A stretch of 64,000 nucleotides of DNA from Chthonomonas sp. (GTDB lineage Bacteria; Armatimonadota; Fimbriimonadia; Fimbriimonadales; Fimbriimonadaceae), in the NCBI GenBank assembly GCA_016788585.1, contig JAEURP010000006.1, positions 62,001-126,000 on the forward strand, given 5' to 3'. This document shows, in pieces, positions 1 to 8,769 of this stretch. The position numbers and the translations under genes were made by a program. Numbering within the stretch: the stretch's first letter is position 1; the number at the start of each line of letters is the position of its first letter. Below the pieces are notes generated by a model that was not told the DNA's origin, ran no database searches, and worked only from the letters and a program-made list of their open reading frames with translations.

Positions 1-1
1 T

Positions 2-292
2 GTCGGCGGCGGCGCACAGGCCGAACGGGTAAAGAGCTGTGTCGAGTTGGTCATGATGGACCCCAAAGTAAAAGGAATCCTCATCAATATCTTCGGCGGC
101 ATCACTCGCTGCGACGAAGTTGCGAAGGGGATCCTACAGGCAATTGAAGAGCTTAAGATCACGATTCCAGTGGTCGCACGCATCGAGGGCACGGCAGCAG
201 AGGCCGGGCGAGCAATTCTTGCGGGGAGCCAAATCGTGCCAGCCCAGTCTATGCAGGAAGCGGCCCAAAAAATCGTTGCCACTACTCGGTAG
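2..292 (+). CDS. sucC: Succinate-CoA ligase beta subunit, C-terminal part
   Basis: The window opens inside this gene, so only the last 96 codons are present, ending at the TAG at 290-292. Succinyl-CoA synthetase beta makes ATP or GTP from succinyl-CoA in the TCA cycle in the cytoplasm. The fragment has the C-terminal CoA-ligase domain signature: a GGGAQAERV turn, the NIFGGITRCDEVAKG segment and the VVARIEGTAAEAGRAIL segment that precedes the nucleotide-binding helix. These match the family in order and spacing. The usual partner sucD is not downstream here. Instead the gene runs tail to tail into a minus-strand gene with an 11-bp overlap. Malate-CoA ligase subunits share this fold, but the FGGITRC form favours SucC. 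Confidence 0.9.
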   Translation, partial: VGGGAQAERVKSCVELVMMDPKVKGILINIFGGITRCDEVAKGILQAIEELKITIPVVARIEGTAAEAGRAILAGSQIVPAQSMQEAAQKIVATTR

Positions 293-1727
293 TCGCAGCG
301 TAACTAATCGCATCGGGGGTCTGGCGGCCCCTTAAGATGTGGTAGCGGGACTTGAGCTCCTGAGTTACCTCTGACGAGTTAGGCATCGCAAGGGCGCCGA
401 TGGTAGCGATAACGCAGTTCATCCAAAAGTGGGTGAACCCATTGTTAAACATCATGTTGTTTAAGACAAGGCCGACGGCAAGCGCTCCGAGGAACGCCAT
501 CTGCCGACGCTCAAAGGACAGCTTCCGATTTCTGAGGAGTTGGATGCTGGAGAGCATTCCAATCACAATGATCGGCAAGTAGAGGGCGAGCGCCGGTAAT
601 CCCCCCCACGAAAGAAGCAAAAGGAAGCCGTTATCGATCATCGTGCCCTGCGTGTAGCGATCGGGAATAACCCGTGAGAGTGTCCAGACCAGGCGATCAT
701 CCGGACCAATTCCCGTCCAAGGACGTTCCTCGATAATGTCATAGGCTTGCCGCCAGCCAATCTCTTGCCGATACTGTAGGGTCGTATCAGTGGCTAAGTT
801 TGTTTGGGTGGCATAGCCCAGTCGCTCTCCTGCCACTATCACCAGACCAACCATAAGCACCACAAACGCGGTCAGATACGCCTTTCCAAATTTCGGATCG
901 CGCTTGATAAGCATATAGAGAAAGGTTAGGGTGCAGACGCCGAGCGAAACGTACATCACACGAGACTGTGCAATTAACGCACTAAACAGGAAAAATGATG
1001 CCAGCACAAACTCCCAAGGCACGAGCGAACGTCTTAGGAGCCTCGAGCCGATAATTCCCCAACCGAGAATTCCCTGAAACGCGAGCCATTCTGGCCAACT
1101 CGCCAATCCGGTGGCCCTAACCGAACCGTATCCGTAGGCATTGGGGTCCGCTGTCAACTCGATGATTCTGGCATTGTAGATGTTCTGCAGGATTAAGGCA
1201 GGCGGGACCTTGATGAACTGCAAAACACCGATACCGCAAGACACGCCGAAGAGGACCAGCAGTGCATTCAAGAACCACTTTCGATACTCATGCCAGACGT
1301 GTCCAATCAGCGCCGCATTAATGAAACACATCACCGCCGCAATCAGGAAGTAATTTGAGGTTTCAAAGTCATTAGTTCTCGCAAGTTGAGAACTGGCCAA
1401 ATAGGAGCAAACCGTCAGCCACACTTGGAGGAGAAGTAAGAACCGAATTGGCCAAATCAGCTTGATTGGAATTCCAAGGCGCCACCATGTGATGATCGCA
1501 CATAGGATCGAGCTTAACATCAAGTACCGCAAGCTCGACGCCACGACATTGCTTGGAGGCAACATCATGAACAACAATGGAAACCCAATGTTGATGAAGT
1601 TCCAGTAAAGAAGCACTCGCGTGGAACGGAGGAGGGAAACTAACCTTCCCTCCTCCATTCGCCGACGCAATTGCTCAGGTGTCTGAGCGGCCCGATCTAT
1701 CTTCGCTCGAAGCGGAGCCTGTTCCAT
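282..1727 (-). CDS. O-antigen ligase/polymerase-family membrane protein (Wzy-like)
   Basis: This 481-aa polytopic membrane protein has about ten hydrophobic segments and one long periplasmic loop near residues 300-370. That layout is typical of the O-antigen ligase/Wzy polymerase superfamily. The loop holds a GIGPDDRLVW motif after the stretch with REIGWRQAYDIIEERPWTG. This matches the conserved region where these proteins read R-x-x-x-W-x-x-A-x-x-x-x-x-x-P-x-x-G-x-G. It probably joins or polymerises lipid-linked polysaccharide repeats at the outer face of the inner membrane. It lies 5 bp downstream of the Wzc-like gene on the same strand, so the two should be co-transcribed as part of an exopolysaccharide locus. 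I cannot tell ligase from polymerase by sequence alone. Confidence 0.78.
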   Translation of the reverse strand: MEQAPLRAKIDRAAQTPEQLRRRMEEGRLVSLLRSTRVLLYWNFINIGFPLLFMMLPPSNVVASSLRYLMLSSILCAIITWWRLGIPIKLIWPIRFLLLLQVWLTVCSYLASSQLARTNDFETSNYFLIAAVMCFINAALIGHVWHEYRKWFLNALLVLFGVSCGIGVLQFIKVPPALILQNIYNARIIELTADPNAYGYGSVRATGLASWPEWLAFQGILGWGIIGSRLLRRSLVPWEFVLASFFLFSALIAQSRVMYVSLGVCTLTFLYMLIKRDPKFGKAYLTAFVVLMVGLVIVAGERLGYATQTNLATDTTLQYRQEIGWRQAYDIIEERPWTGIGPDDRLVWTLSRVIPDRYTQGTMIDNGFLLLLSWGGLPALALYLPIIVIGMLSSIQLLRNRKLSFERRQMAFLGALAVGLVLNNMMFNNGFTHFWMNCVIATIGALAMPNSSEVTQELKSRYHILRGRQTPDAISYAATTE

Positions 1728-1732
1728 GCTAA

Positions 1733-3817
1733 TTAGGTGGCTTTTGCGTAACCTTGTGCGTTGGCAAATGGCTCGTCGTTGGCTGATGCATCCGTAAGGA
1801 CTAGGCTCACTTCCTTAGCACCGGCTCTTGTCAAGAGTTCATAGCCATTTGGAATCTGAGCATAGTTCGTTGAGTTGGCAGAAACCACCATGTAGACCTC
1901 GTCAACGTCGCCGGCCATTCTCGCCGCATCTGCAAACATATCGCAAGGCGGGAGATCGAAGACGATGATATCGGCACCTGTGCGAAGCTGGCCGAGTACT
2001 GCGCTCACTTCTTCTTCTGACCGCTCTGTCAAAGACTTCAGGGCATTGGTGCCCGTCGGAAGGAAGGCCAAGTTGGCGTGCGGAGTGGCCATGATCGTCT
2101 CCGTTCCATCGCCGGGTAGCGAGCGCTTGTCGAACAAATCACTCAAACCAAAGCGACCCTCAGCTTCAAATGCCTTCGTCGCCAAAGCGCGAACCGGATC
2201 GGCGTCGACGAGAATGACTTTCTTACCTCCAGCGGCCAAAGCCATGGCGAACTGCAGTGCCGCGCTGGTTCGACCAGCAACGGAGCCAACACCCGTGAAC
2301 ATCACAACGCGAGGCAAGGCATGCTCCTTCGCCAAGAAGGTGAAGGCCATGTGGCGGAAGCTCTCGCTTGGCCGACCGCCCTCACCCGAGTAGAACCGAA
2401 GGCCTTTTTGCTTGCCGCGGCCCATTGCAGGGATGGTTGCAACAACTGGAAGACCGGTGAGCTCGGACAATTGCTGTGAGGTATGAACCCGCAGGCGCAT
2501 GGCCTCGACACCAAAGCTGTAGATCAAGCCTACGCAGAGCCCGGCGATCGTTCCGATAAATAGGTACTTCGAGACGTCTGGTGCAACCGGTTGCTCAAAT
2601 GCACGAGCAGGGTTAATTACCGTCGCGACACGGGCATAGTTCGTTTCGCGGCTTCGAAGCTCATCCAATTGCGCCTTGACTCGGCGATAGTTGCTATCGG
2701 CCAATGTCAAATCACGAGTGAGTTGGCGAATCTGCGCTTCGGTCGTTGGCAGAGTTCGCAACCGCTCGTTAACTTCGTTCTGAAAACCTTCTGCACCAGA
2801 AACCTGACGTCGGAATCCGTCCGCGCGTGCCTTCGCCGTAATGTAAGACTGCTGCAGCGTTTGATAGGCTGGATTGATCGAACTGCTAGAAGCAACTGTG
2901 GTCAGATCCTCGCCCTTGGCCTTTTCAAGTTCCGCCATCAGAGCCCGTGTATTTCGAGCGGCCTCGACGACACGTGGATGATCTTCGAAATATCGAGTTC
3001 GTAACCGCTCTAATTCCTGTCTTGCCAGCGTAAGCTGAGATTCAACGCTTGCGACTTTCGATGACTGCTGTTTGGTCGAACTGCCATCGATGTTCTCTGG
3101 CATTGAATTTAACTGTTGTTCGAGGCTCGCAACTTCAGCATCAGCCGCTTCGGAGAGCGCCCGATACTCTTGCAGCTTCTCAAAGGCCTTCGCCTCCAAG
3201 CCAGTCGCTGATGCGTTGCTGGTTGTAATGTCGACGATCGCCTGCTCAGCCGCGTACTGCTTGTACTTCTCTTCAGCTTCAGATAGAGCCTTTTTCGATG
3301 CCGTCTCCTGGGCGGAAAGGTATCGAATTGCGTTCTGAAGACCGTTTTGCGCATTGGTCTTTCGGAAGTCGTTATAGACCTCGGTAACCTGGGCGCAAAT
3401 TTCTTGGGCGAGGTCACGGTCATTTGCATGAACGCGAATCGTGGCGACACTTCCCTCCAGGGTTGCAGTAGCCCGAGTTTCTGGGGTCAGCACGTCGTAC
3501 ATCAGGTACAAGCGCACAAAGTCATTCATCAATTCAGGTTGGTTCTTGGCCTGAGCGACATTTCGAAGGGCTTGATAGAAAATCGAGTTCGAGCGAACCA
3601 CTTGAAGTTCAGTTTGTGGATCGTCTGCCTGACCAACATTCAGAATTCGCTGAACGTCGGGGGTGAGAGTCGCCTGCGCGTTACTAACGGCGGCGCCACC
3701 CAGAAGTAGTTCGGCCGTGGCCTCATAGATCTTTGGAGTGAACCAGGCGAGAACCCCGCCAGCTAGAAGCCCGAGGACCGCAAAGATCAATCCTCGCTTG
3801 AAGTGAAACTTGAACAT
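1733..3817 (-). CDS. Polysaccharide chain-length determinant fused to a degenerate BY-kinase domain (Wzc-like)
   Basis: This 694-aa protein has the Wzc/GNVR layout: a transmembrane helix near residues 9-26, a Wzz-type periplasmic domain, a long coiled-coil stretch (about 160-430), a second helix after a proline-rich stem (about 440-465) and a cytoplasmic P-loop ATPase-like domain. Such proteins set exopolysaccharide chain length and couple it to export. The kinase domain looks impaired. The Walker A region reads TGVGSVAGRTSAA, with Arg where the catalytic Lys should be. Walker A' (VILVDADP) and Walker B (IIVFDLPP) remain. There is no C-terminal tyrosine cluster, and the only tyrosine near the end is in GYAKAT. 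I therefore call it a scaffold or regulator rather than an active tyrosine autokinase. An AGGA sits 6 nt before the ATG. Confidence 0.85.
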   Translation of the reverse strand: MFKFHFKRGLIFAVLGLLAGGVLAWFTPKIYEATAELLLGGAAVSNAQATLTPDVQRILNVGQADDPQTELQVVRSNSIFYQALRNVAQAKNQPELMNDFVRLYLMYDVLTPETRATATLEGSVATIRVHANDRDLAQEICAQVTEVYNDFRKTNAQNGLQNAIRYLSAQETASKKALSEAEEKYKQYAAEQAIVDITTSNASATGLEAKAFEKLQEYRALSEAADAEVASLEQQLNSMPENIDGSSTKQQSSKVASVESQLTLARQELERLRTRYFEDHPRVVEAARNTRALMAELEKAKGEDLTTVASSSSINPAYQTLQQSYITAKARADGFRRQVSGAEGFQNEVNERLRTLPTTEAQIRQLTRDLTLADSNYRRVKAQLDELRSRETNYARVATVINPARAFEQPVAPDVSKYLFIGTIAGLCVGLIYSFGVEAMRLRVHTSQQLSELTGLPVVATIPAMGRGKQKGLRFYSGEGGRPSESFRHMAFTFLAKEHALPRVVMFTGVGSVAGRTSAALQFAMALAAGGKKVILVDADPVRALATKAFEAEGRFGLSDLFDKRSLPGDGTETIMATPHANLAFLPTGTNALKSLTERSEEEVSAVLGQLRTGADIIVFDLPPCDMFADAARMAGDVDEVYMVVSANSTNYAQIPNGYELLTRAGAKEVSLVLTDASANDEPFANAQGYAKAT

Positions 3818-3965
3818 AGATTTCCTATCGACGTAATGCCTGCCAGAAGCAACAAGCGGCGGGGCAAAGATGCTCCCGAAAACTCGCTAATGATACTGGA
3901 TTCATATTAGAGACGGAGTTTCCCCACTAACTTTCTCGGACAAGTTGCTCCAATTCAGAAGGGGT

Positions 3966-4712
3966 TTAGACCTTACGGTCCGTGATTAATGTGAAAATCC
4001 CACCCCAGTAGTCGACCAAAATTCGACGCCACAACCGCCTTGGCTCGTTGCAAAGGCGAAAGAGCCACTCCAATCCAACCGATTGCATCCAAATAGGCGC
4101 CCGCTTCACCATGCCTCCGAGCATCTCGAAAGTGCCTCCGTTGGGGATGATGACGGCATTGGGCATTCGCTTTTGAAGCTCCATGGCAAAAATGTCCTGT
4201 TTGGGGATACCAAGGGCGATGAATAGTAACCGACGACCTGCGAACTGTTCGGCAAGGTCGTCGAAGACTTGGTCGCTAGGCGTCAGGATCGCAGCATTAA
4301 CCAGAACGCGCAACCCAACGGGAGCATCGAGCTTTTCTAAGGCGAGGGTTGGATTTTTGCCGCCGATGATCCCAATGAGGTTGGGATCGACCCTTCGCAA
4401 CAGGTCGGCCGTAAGATCGACTCCGGTAACGCGAGTGATCTTTCGCAGCTTTCGACGATTGATTGCCCACACGATAGGCATCCCATCGGGCACGATCATA
4501 TCGGCCGACCGCATCCACTCTGCGTACTCTGGGTTCCTCTTCGATCGGGCAAGCCCCTCGACATTTAGAGTGACCATTCTTGTTCCAATCCCCTGCTCGA
4601 CACGACGAGTGATCTCGTCCGTAACCTCATTGGGCAACAGCATCGAAATGGGCAACCCGCAGATGTCCGTCGTGGGGCTGTCGACACGATTCATAGAAAC
4701 TGCACTAACCAT
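3966..4712 (-). CDS. WecG/TagA/CpsF-family glycosyltransferase
   Basis: This family moves a sugar, often N-acetylmannosamine or an acidic sugar, from a nucleotide donor to an undecaprenyl-linked acceptor during exopolysaccharide or teichoic acid assembly. Visible signatures are the N-terminal ICGLPISML segment, SADMIVPDGMPIVWAI, RVTGVDLTADLL, and the C-terminal RAPIWMQSVGLEWLFRLCNEPRRLWRR block that ends nearly all members (both ends of that block are conserved). The protein is 248 aa, a normal size. I chose the ATG at 4712. A TTG at 4739 and an ATG at 4694 are alternatives, and a TAGAAT hexamer about 40 nt upstream of 4712 could be its -10. It stands 148 bp upstream of the Wzc-like gene on the same strand and probably serves the same polysaccharide. 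Confidence 0.85.
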   Translation of the reverse strand: MVSAVSMNRVDSPTTDICGLPISMLLPNEVTDEITRRVEQGIGTRMVTLNVEGLARSKRNPEYAEWMRSADMIVPDGMPIVWAINRRKLRKITRVTGVDLTADLLRRVDPNLIGIIGGKNPTLALEKLDAPVGLRVLVNAAILTPSDQVFDDLAEQFAGRRLLFIALGIPKQDIFAMELQKRMPNAVIIPNGGTFEMLGGMVKRAPIWMQSVGLEWLFRLCNEPRRLWRRILVDYWGGIFTLITDRKV

Positions 4713-4806
4713 AGCCTCAAACCTCGCGAGATGAAGCAACGGAGTAATTCCATTCTACGCCTCTCTCACGGTGAGGTTCCGGCAAATCCCATGCCAAAGC
4801 CTGCCC

Positions 4807-6636
4807 TTACTCGACCGTCACCGACTTGGCAAGGTTCCTCGGCTGGTCGATTTCGCAACCGTTGAGGCGAGCTAAGTGATAGGCCAGCAATTGCATCGGG
4901 ATGATGCTCAGCAAGGCATTCAGGAACTCAAAGTTAGATCGAGGCAGCCGAACCGTAAACTCCGCGACCTTGGGAATCAGTTCGTCTTCGTCGGTCGTGA
5001 TTGCCAGGACTTGCCCTCCACGAGCCTGCATTTCTTTGATGTTGCTCGCCAGCTTCTCGCGCATGGTGGACTCTGTGGCCCCCATCACGGCGAAGACGCC
5101 CTTCTCTACCAGTGCCAATGGACCATGCTTCATCTCGCCAGCTGGTGATTCTTGGGTAGCGACGTAGGCGATTTCCTTAAGCTTCAAGGCGCCTTCCAGG
5201 GATACCAGAGCGTCTGCACCTCGACCCAAGAAGAACGCTAGCTTTGCGTCCCGCATCTTCTCTGCCGCGCGAATAACCTCGCCCTCGGCCAGCATCGCCT
5301 TTTCGGCCAGTTCGGGTAGGTCGAGAAGGTCTCGCGTAATCTCTTCAATCCGAACTCCTGGCATCTCTTTCTCCTGGGCAACGTGAAGCATCAAGAGAAC
5401 GAGTGCGATCACTTGGGCCGTAAACGCCTTGGTGCTGGCTACGCTGATTTCGGGACCAGCCTGAGTGATGATCGTTCGATCGCACTCGCGAGCAATGCTG
5501 CTACCGATGACATTCACAATTCCAAGCGTTCGAATTCGACGCTCTTGGCAAAGCTTCAGAGCGGCAAGGGTGTCAGCGGTTTCGCCCGATTGACTGATGA
5601 ATAGCGCCAGTGAGTTGGGTGAGAGTACTGGATCCCCGTACCGGAACTCACTGGCGTGAAATACATCGGTAGGCAGCCGCAGTAACTTCTCAAACAAGTA
5701 CTTGCCCATAAGGCCAGCGTGGTAACTCGTTCCGCAAGCTACGATAACAATCCGGTCGGTACTGTTCCAAACGGATTGACCAAAAACATGATCAAGCCTG
5801 GCTCGACCCTTCTCGTCGACTCGACCGGCCAAGCACTGCCGAATGACGTCCGGTTGTTCGTGAATCTCCTTCAGCATGAAGTGTTCATAGCCTCCCTTCT
5901 CAGCCGCTTCGACGTCCCAGTCGACATGCATCGGCGCTACGTCCATTTGCCGACCATCCAAATCCAGCACCCGAACACCGTCGGGCACGAGCACCGCAAT
6001 CCGATCGTCTTCGAGCACGATGACGTCTCGGGTGTAAGGTAGAAGCGCTGGAATATCGCTCGCCAACATGGTCTCTCCTTGCCCCAAACCAATGACTAGG
6101 GGTGACGCATTGCGAGCGCAGACGATCTTCTCGGGCTCACGCTTGCTCACCACGACGAGAGCATAGGCGCCGCGGAGGCGCTTTACTGCTCGTCGTACGG
6201 CCTCTTCCAGAGGCACGCCGTCGGTGTATTCGCTTCCAATGACGTGGGCGGCGACCTCGGTGTCGGTGTCGCTCTTGAAATCACTTCCATGGCCGGCAAG
6301 CTCCGACTTCAAGTCGAGATAATTCTCGATAATTCCGTTGTGGATAATCGAAATCTGCTCAAACTGATCGTAGTGGGGATGAGCGTTTTCGTCGGTTGGG
6401 GCGCCGTGGGTTGCCCATCTGGAGTGAGCGATCGCTAAATGAACGTCGGGCGTACCGCCAGACATCAGGTTGGTTAGCTCAGAAAGTTTGCCCGCGCGCT
6501 TCAGTACATTGATGTCGCCATTTTCAAGGTAAGCGACTCCCGCACTGTCATAACCTCGATACTCAAGTCGCTTGAGTTGGTCAAAAACCACATCGACGGC
6601 CTTCCTCGGCCCCACATACCCGGCAATTCCACACAT
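4807..6636 (-). CDS. glmS: Glutamine-fructose-6-phosphate aminotransferase (isomerising)
   Basis: GlmS makes glucosamine-6-phosphate from fructose-6-phosphate and glutamine, the first step to UDP-GlcNAc for peptidoglycan, LPS and exopolysaccharide. The 609-aa protein starts MCGIAGYVGPR. Met removal exposes the catalytic Cys1 of the class II glutaminase domain, which is why I place the start at 6636 and not at the in-frame ATG five codons upstream. The two C-terminal SIS domains follow, with SQSGETADT near residue 355 and the ESPAGEMKHGPLALV region. The C-terminus NLAKSVTVE is the usual GlmS end. No glmS ribozyme or other long leader is visible in the 76 bp before the divergent gene. Confidence 0.97.
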   Translation of the reverse strand: MCGIAGYVGPRKAVDVVFDQLKRLEYRGYDSAGVAYLENGDINVLKRAGKLSELTNLMSGGTPDVHLAIAHSRWATHGAPTDENAHPHYDQFEQISIIHNGIIENYLDLKSELAGHGSDFKSDTDTEVAAHVIGSEYTDGVPLEEAVRRAVKRLRGAYALVVVSKREPEKIVCARNASPLVIGLGQGETMLASDIPALLPYTRDVIVLEDDRIAVLVPDGVRVLDLDGRQMDVAPMHVDWDVEAAEKGGYEHFMLKEIHEQPDVIRQCLAGRVDEKGRARLDHVFGQSVWNSTDRIVIVACGTSYHAGLMGKYLFEKLLRLPTDVFHASEFRYGDPVLSPNSLALFISQSGETADTLAALKLCQERRIRTLGIVNVIGSSIARECDRTIITQAGPEISVASTKAFTAQVIALVLLMLHVAQEKEMPGVRIEEITRDLLDLPELAEKAMLAEGEVIRAAEKMRDAKLAFFLGRGADALVSLEGALKLKEIAYVATQESPAGEMKHGPLALVEKGVFAVMGATESTMREKLASNIKEMQARGGQVLAITTDEDELIPKVAEFTVRLPRSNFEFLNALLSIIPMQLLAYHLARLNGCEIDQPRNLAKSVTVE

Positions 6637-6700
6637 GATCGTATTAACCATTAGTGTATTGGAACTGCTCCCTGCCGCGCTACGTTGTTGTGAAACGTCC

Positions 6701-6706
6701 TAGGCT
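6701..6706 (+). promoter_or_regulatory. Predicted leaderless -10 (TAGGCT) for the DprE2/DprE1-like pair
   Basis: TAGGCT ends 6 nt before the ATG at 6713, in the 76-bp gap to the divergent glmS. Confidence 0.4.
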
Positions 6707-6712
6707 TAGCTC

Positions 6713-7420
6713 ATGAATCCCACTCGCGCCATCGTGATTGGCGGCACCTCTGGAATTGGACTCGAAATCGTCCGCCAACTGACCGATCGAGGCGCAAAAG
6801 TGGCCGTCGTTGGCAGAGACTTTAGCGAATTGGGCGAGTTCAACGTCATCCAAAAGCTACACGATGTCAAAGACACGGATGCCATTCCACAGGTATTTCT
6901 TGACCTGACCGACCAGCTGGGCGGTCTCGACCTTTTCGTATATTCTGCCGGCGTTATGCCCCTAATGCAGCCTAGCGAATTTGACACTCCTAAAGATCTT
7001 GAGATCATTTCTGTAAATGTTTCTGGCGCCGTCGCTTGGATGAACCAAGCCGCTTCGCGGTTTTACGGAGCGCAGCACGGGTGCCTAATCGCCATCGGCA
7101 GCGTTGCCGGAGACCGCGGGCGCGCCGGGCAACCGGTCTACAATGCCTCCAAGGCCTTCGTCCATACCTATACTGAGTCTCTTCGAAATCGACTGGCCCG
7201 TCGAGGCGTGAGCGTCATAACTGTCAAGCCGGGACCAACGAGGACGCGCATGACCGCCTACCATGATCAAAGCAAGATGATGGATCCTGCGGTGGCGGCG
7301 AGCAAGGTCCTCCGCCTTATTGGAAGACAGGGTGAGTTTTATTTGAATCCGGTACACGCACTGGTCGGGTTCGTTTTCCGCCACATTCCTGGTTGGCTCA
7401 TGAGGCGGATTCGCATTTGA
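6713..7420 (+). CDS. SDR-family reductase, DprE2-like
   Basis: This is a 235-aa classical short-chain dehydrogenase. It has an N-terminal NAD(P)-binding GGTSGIG turn, Ser130 in AIGSVAG, and the catalytic Tyr143-x-x-x-Lys147 in VYNASK. The C-terminal half (VKPGPTRTRM, then a PGWLMRRIR tail) resembles DprE2, the decaprenylphosphoryl-2-keto-erythropentose reductase. The stop codon overlaps the next gene's ATG by one base (TGATG), and that gene is DprE1-like. The pair would form a polyprenylphosphoryl-ribose to -arabinose epimerase on the cytoplasmic membrane. A TAGGCT hexamer 6 nt before the ATG predicts a leaderless transcript. The DprE2 role rests mainly on the neighbour, since SDR sequences alone are poorly specific. 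Confidence 0.8.
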   Translation: MNPTRAIVIGGTSGIGLEIVRQLTDRGAKVAVVGRDFSELGEFNVIQKLHDVKDTDAIPQVFLDLTDQLGGLDLFVYSAGVMPLMQPSEFDTPKDLEIISVNVSGAVAWMNQAASRFYGAQHGCLIAIGSVAGDRGRAGQPVYNASKAFVHTYTESLRNRLARRGVSVITVKPGPTRTRMTAYHDQSKMMDPAVAASKVLRLIGRQGEFYLNPVHALVGFVFRHIPGWLMRRIRI

Positions 7421-8751
7421 TGCCGCAGCAGAGCCAAATCGAGTACTTTCATGGATTCGGGCAATCGACTGGTGCCGATGCTTACGTTTTCGCTCCGGAG
7501 ACTCCAGAGCAGATACTTGAGGTCTTTGAACTTGCTCGGAGTCTAGGAAAAAGCGTTTCGTTTGCGGGGGCAAGGCGAAGCTATGGGTCACCGATGATGA
7601 CTTCGGAGGGGCTGGTGATCTCTCTTCGAAACTTTGATACGATCGGACCAATCGAAGATGACTCCGTTCTTGTTGGCGGCGGTGTCACGCTTAGCCAACT
7701 GTGGCAAGCCGTTGCGCCCCTGGGCTACTGGCCAAATGTTGTCAGCGGTACCTCCAAGATCACCGTTGCGGGTGCAATCGCCATGAATATCCATGGCAAG
7801 AATGCTTTTAAGCTCGGCAACATTGGCGAACACGTTTCTGAAATCTCATTAGTCAGTCCCGCTCAGCAGGGCCGCGATCTGGACGCCATTGGTAGCATGG
7901 GCCTTTTCGGTGCCATCGTAAGCGCGAGACTCGACCTACAGAGGATCGAGTCGGCAAGCGTCTCGGTCACGGCTCGAGCTCCACGCACGTGGGGTGAGCA
8001 CCTTCAACTTTTCGACGAATTTGCATCACAGAGCGACTACATGGTGAGTTGGGTCGACCTCCATCATCGGGCGGGGCGAGGCCTATTTCATGCGGCGGAG
8101 TACTCGAACTCAGGGTCTCCCTTGACTGCTCGACAGTCGAGGGAGTCACCCCTCTTTGGTGTGGTGCCCAGGGATCAGGCTTGGCTCATGCTAAAAGCCT
8201 TGAACAACCCTGCACTCACGAAGGGGTTGAACGCGGCAAAGTACCTTTCCGGGAAGATTCTCGCTGGCAACAAAGCCCATGCGCAAACTCTTGCCGAATT
8301 CAACTTCCTGCTTGATGCCTTGCCCGGTTGGGAGCGCGCCTATGCCAATGGGTTAGTACAGTTTCAAGCCTTTGTCCCTTCAGAACGGGCCGAATCGGTG
8401 TTTGTTGAACTACAGGATCTGCAGTTTAGGCATAGGATCGTAAGTTCCTTGGGTGTACTCAAAAAGCACCGAGCGAGCCCCCAAGTCCTTCCCTACGCGG
8501 TTTATGGCTATTCCCTCGCCCTCGACTTTGGCAAAACCCGTGGTTTAGAGCTCTTATGCCAGGAAATGGCCGAAGCCGTGATAGCGGGAGGAGGGCGATT
8601 CTATTTAGCCAAGGACTCGACGCTTACCGCCGATCAGTACCAGCGCTCCCTGCCCGATGGAGCCTTTGCAGAGTTTCGGCAGTTAAAGCAGAAGTACGAT
8701 CCCGAGAACATCCTGCAGAGCATTCAGTCCCGGCATCTGGGGCTCACCTAG
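7420..8751 (+). CDS. FAD-binding oxidase, DprE1-like (polyprenylphosphoryl ribose 2'-oxidase)
   Basis: This 443-aa flavoprotein of the PCMH/VAO type matches DprE1 in several places: RRSYGSP near the N-terminus, the FAD-contacting NIHGKN with His125, and GGGRFYLAKDS with the active-site Lys398. In mycobacteria DprE1 oxidises decaprenylphosphoryl-ribose and DprE2 then reduces it to the arabinose donor. The cysteine attacked by benzothiazinones in M. tuberculosis (Cys387, context ICVDF) aligns with Ala367 (LALDF), and the substrate-side Tyr314 position reads Phe. I chose the ATG at 7420, which overlaps the previous stop; an in-frame ATG lies nine codons upstream. Other sugar-lactone oxidases share the fold, but the gene pair and the AKDS motif favour this call. 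Confidence 0.78.
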   Translation: MPQQSQIEYFHGFGQSTGADAYVFAPETPEQILEVFELARSLGKSVSFAGARRSYGSPMMTSEGLVISLRNFDTIGPIEDDSVLVGGGVTLSQLWQAVAPLGYWPNVVSGTSKITVAGAIAMNIHGKNAFKLGNIGEHVSEISLVSPAQQGRDLDAIGSMGLFGAIVSARLDLQRIESASVSVTARAPRTWGEHLQLFDEFASQSDYMVSWVDLHHRAGRGLFHAAEYSNSGSPLTARQSRESPLFGVVPRDQAWLMLKALNNPALTKGLNAAKYLSGKILAGNKAHAQTLAEFNFLLDALPGWERAYANGLVQFQAFVPSERAESVFVELQDLQFRHRIVSSLGVLKKHRASPQVLPYAVYGYSLALDFGKTRGLELLCQEMAEAVIAGGGRFYLAKDSTLTADQYQRSLPDGAFAEFRQLKQKYDPENILQSIQSRHLGLT

Positions 8752-8769
8752 GTATTCTCGAGGAGCCCA

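Noticed and set aside
1965-3709. Several open frames opposite the Wzc-like gene
   Set aside because: They are antisense to a strongly supported gene and have no family signature.
6637-6651. Upstream ATG of glmS
   Set aside because: It would bury the catalytic N-terminal Cys, which must follow the initiator Met.
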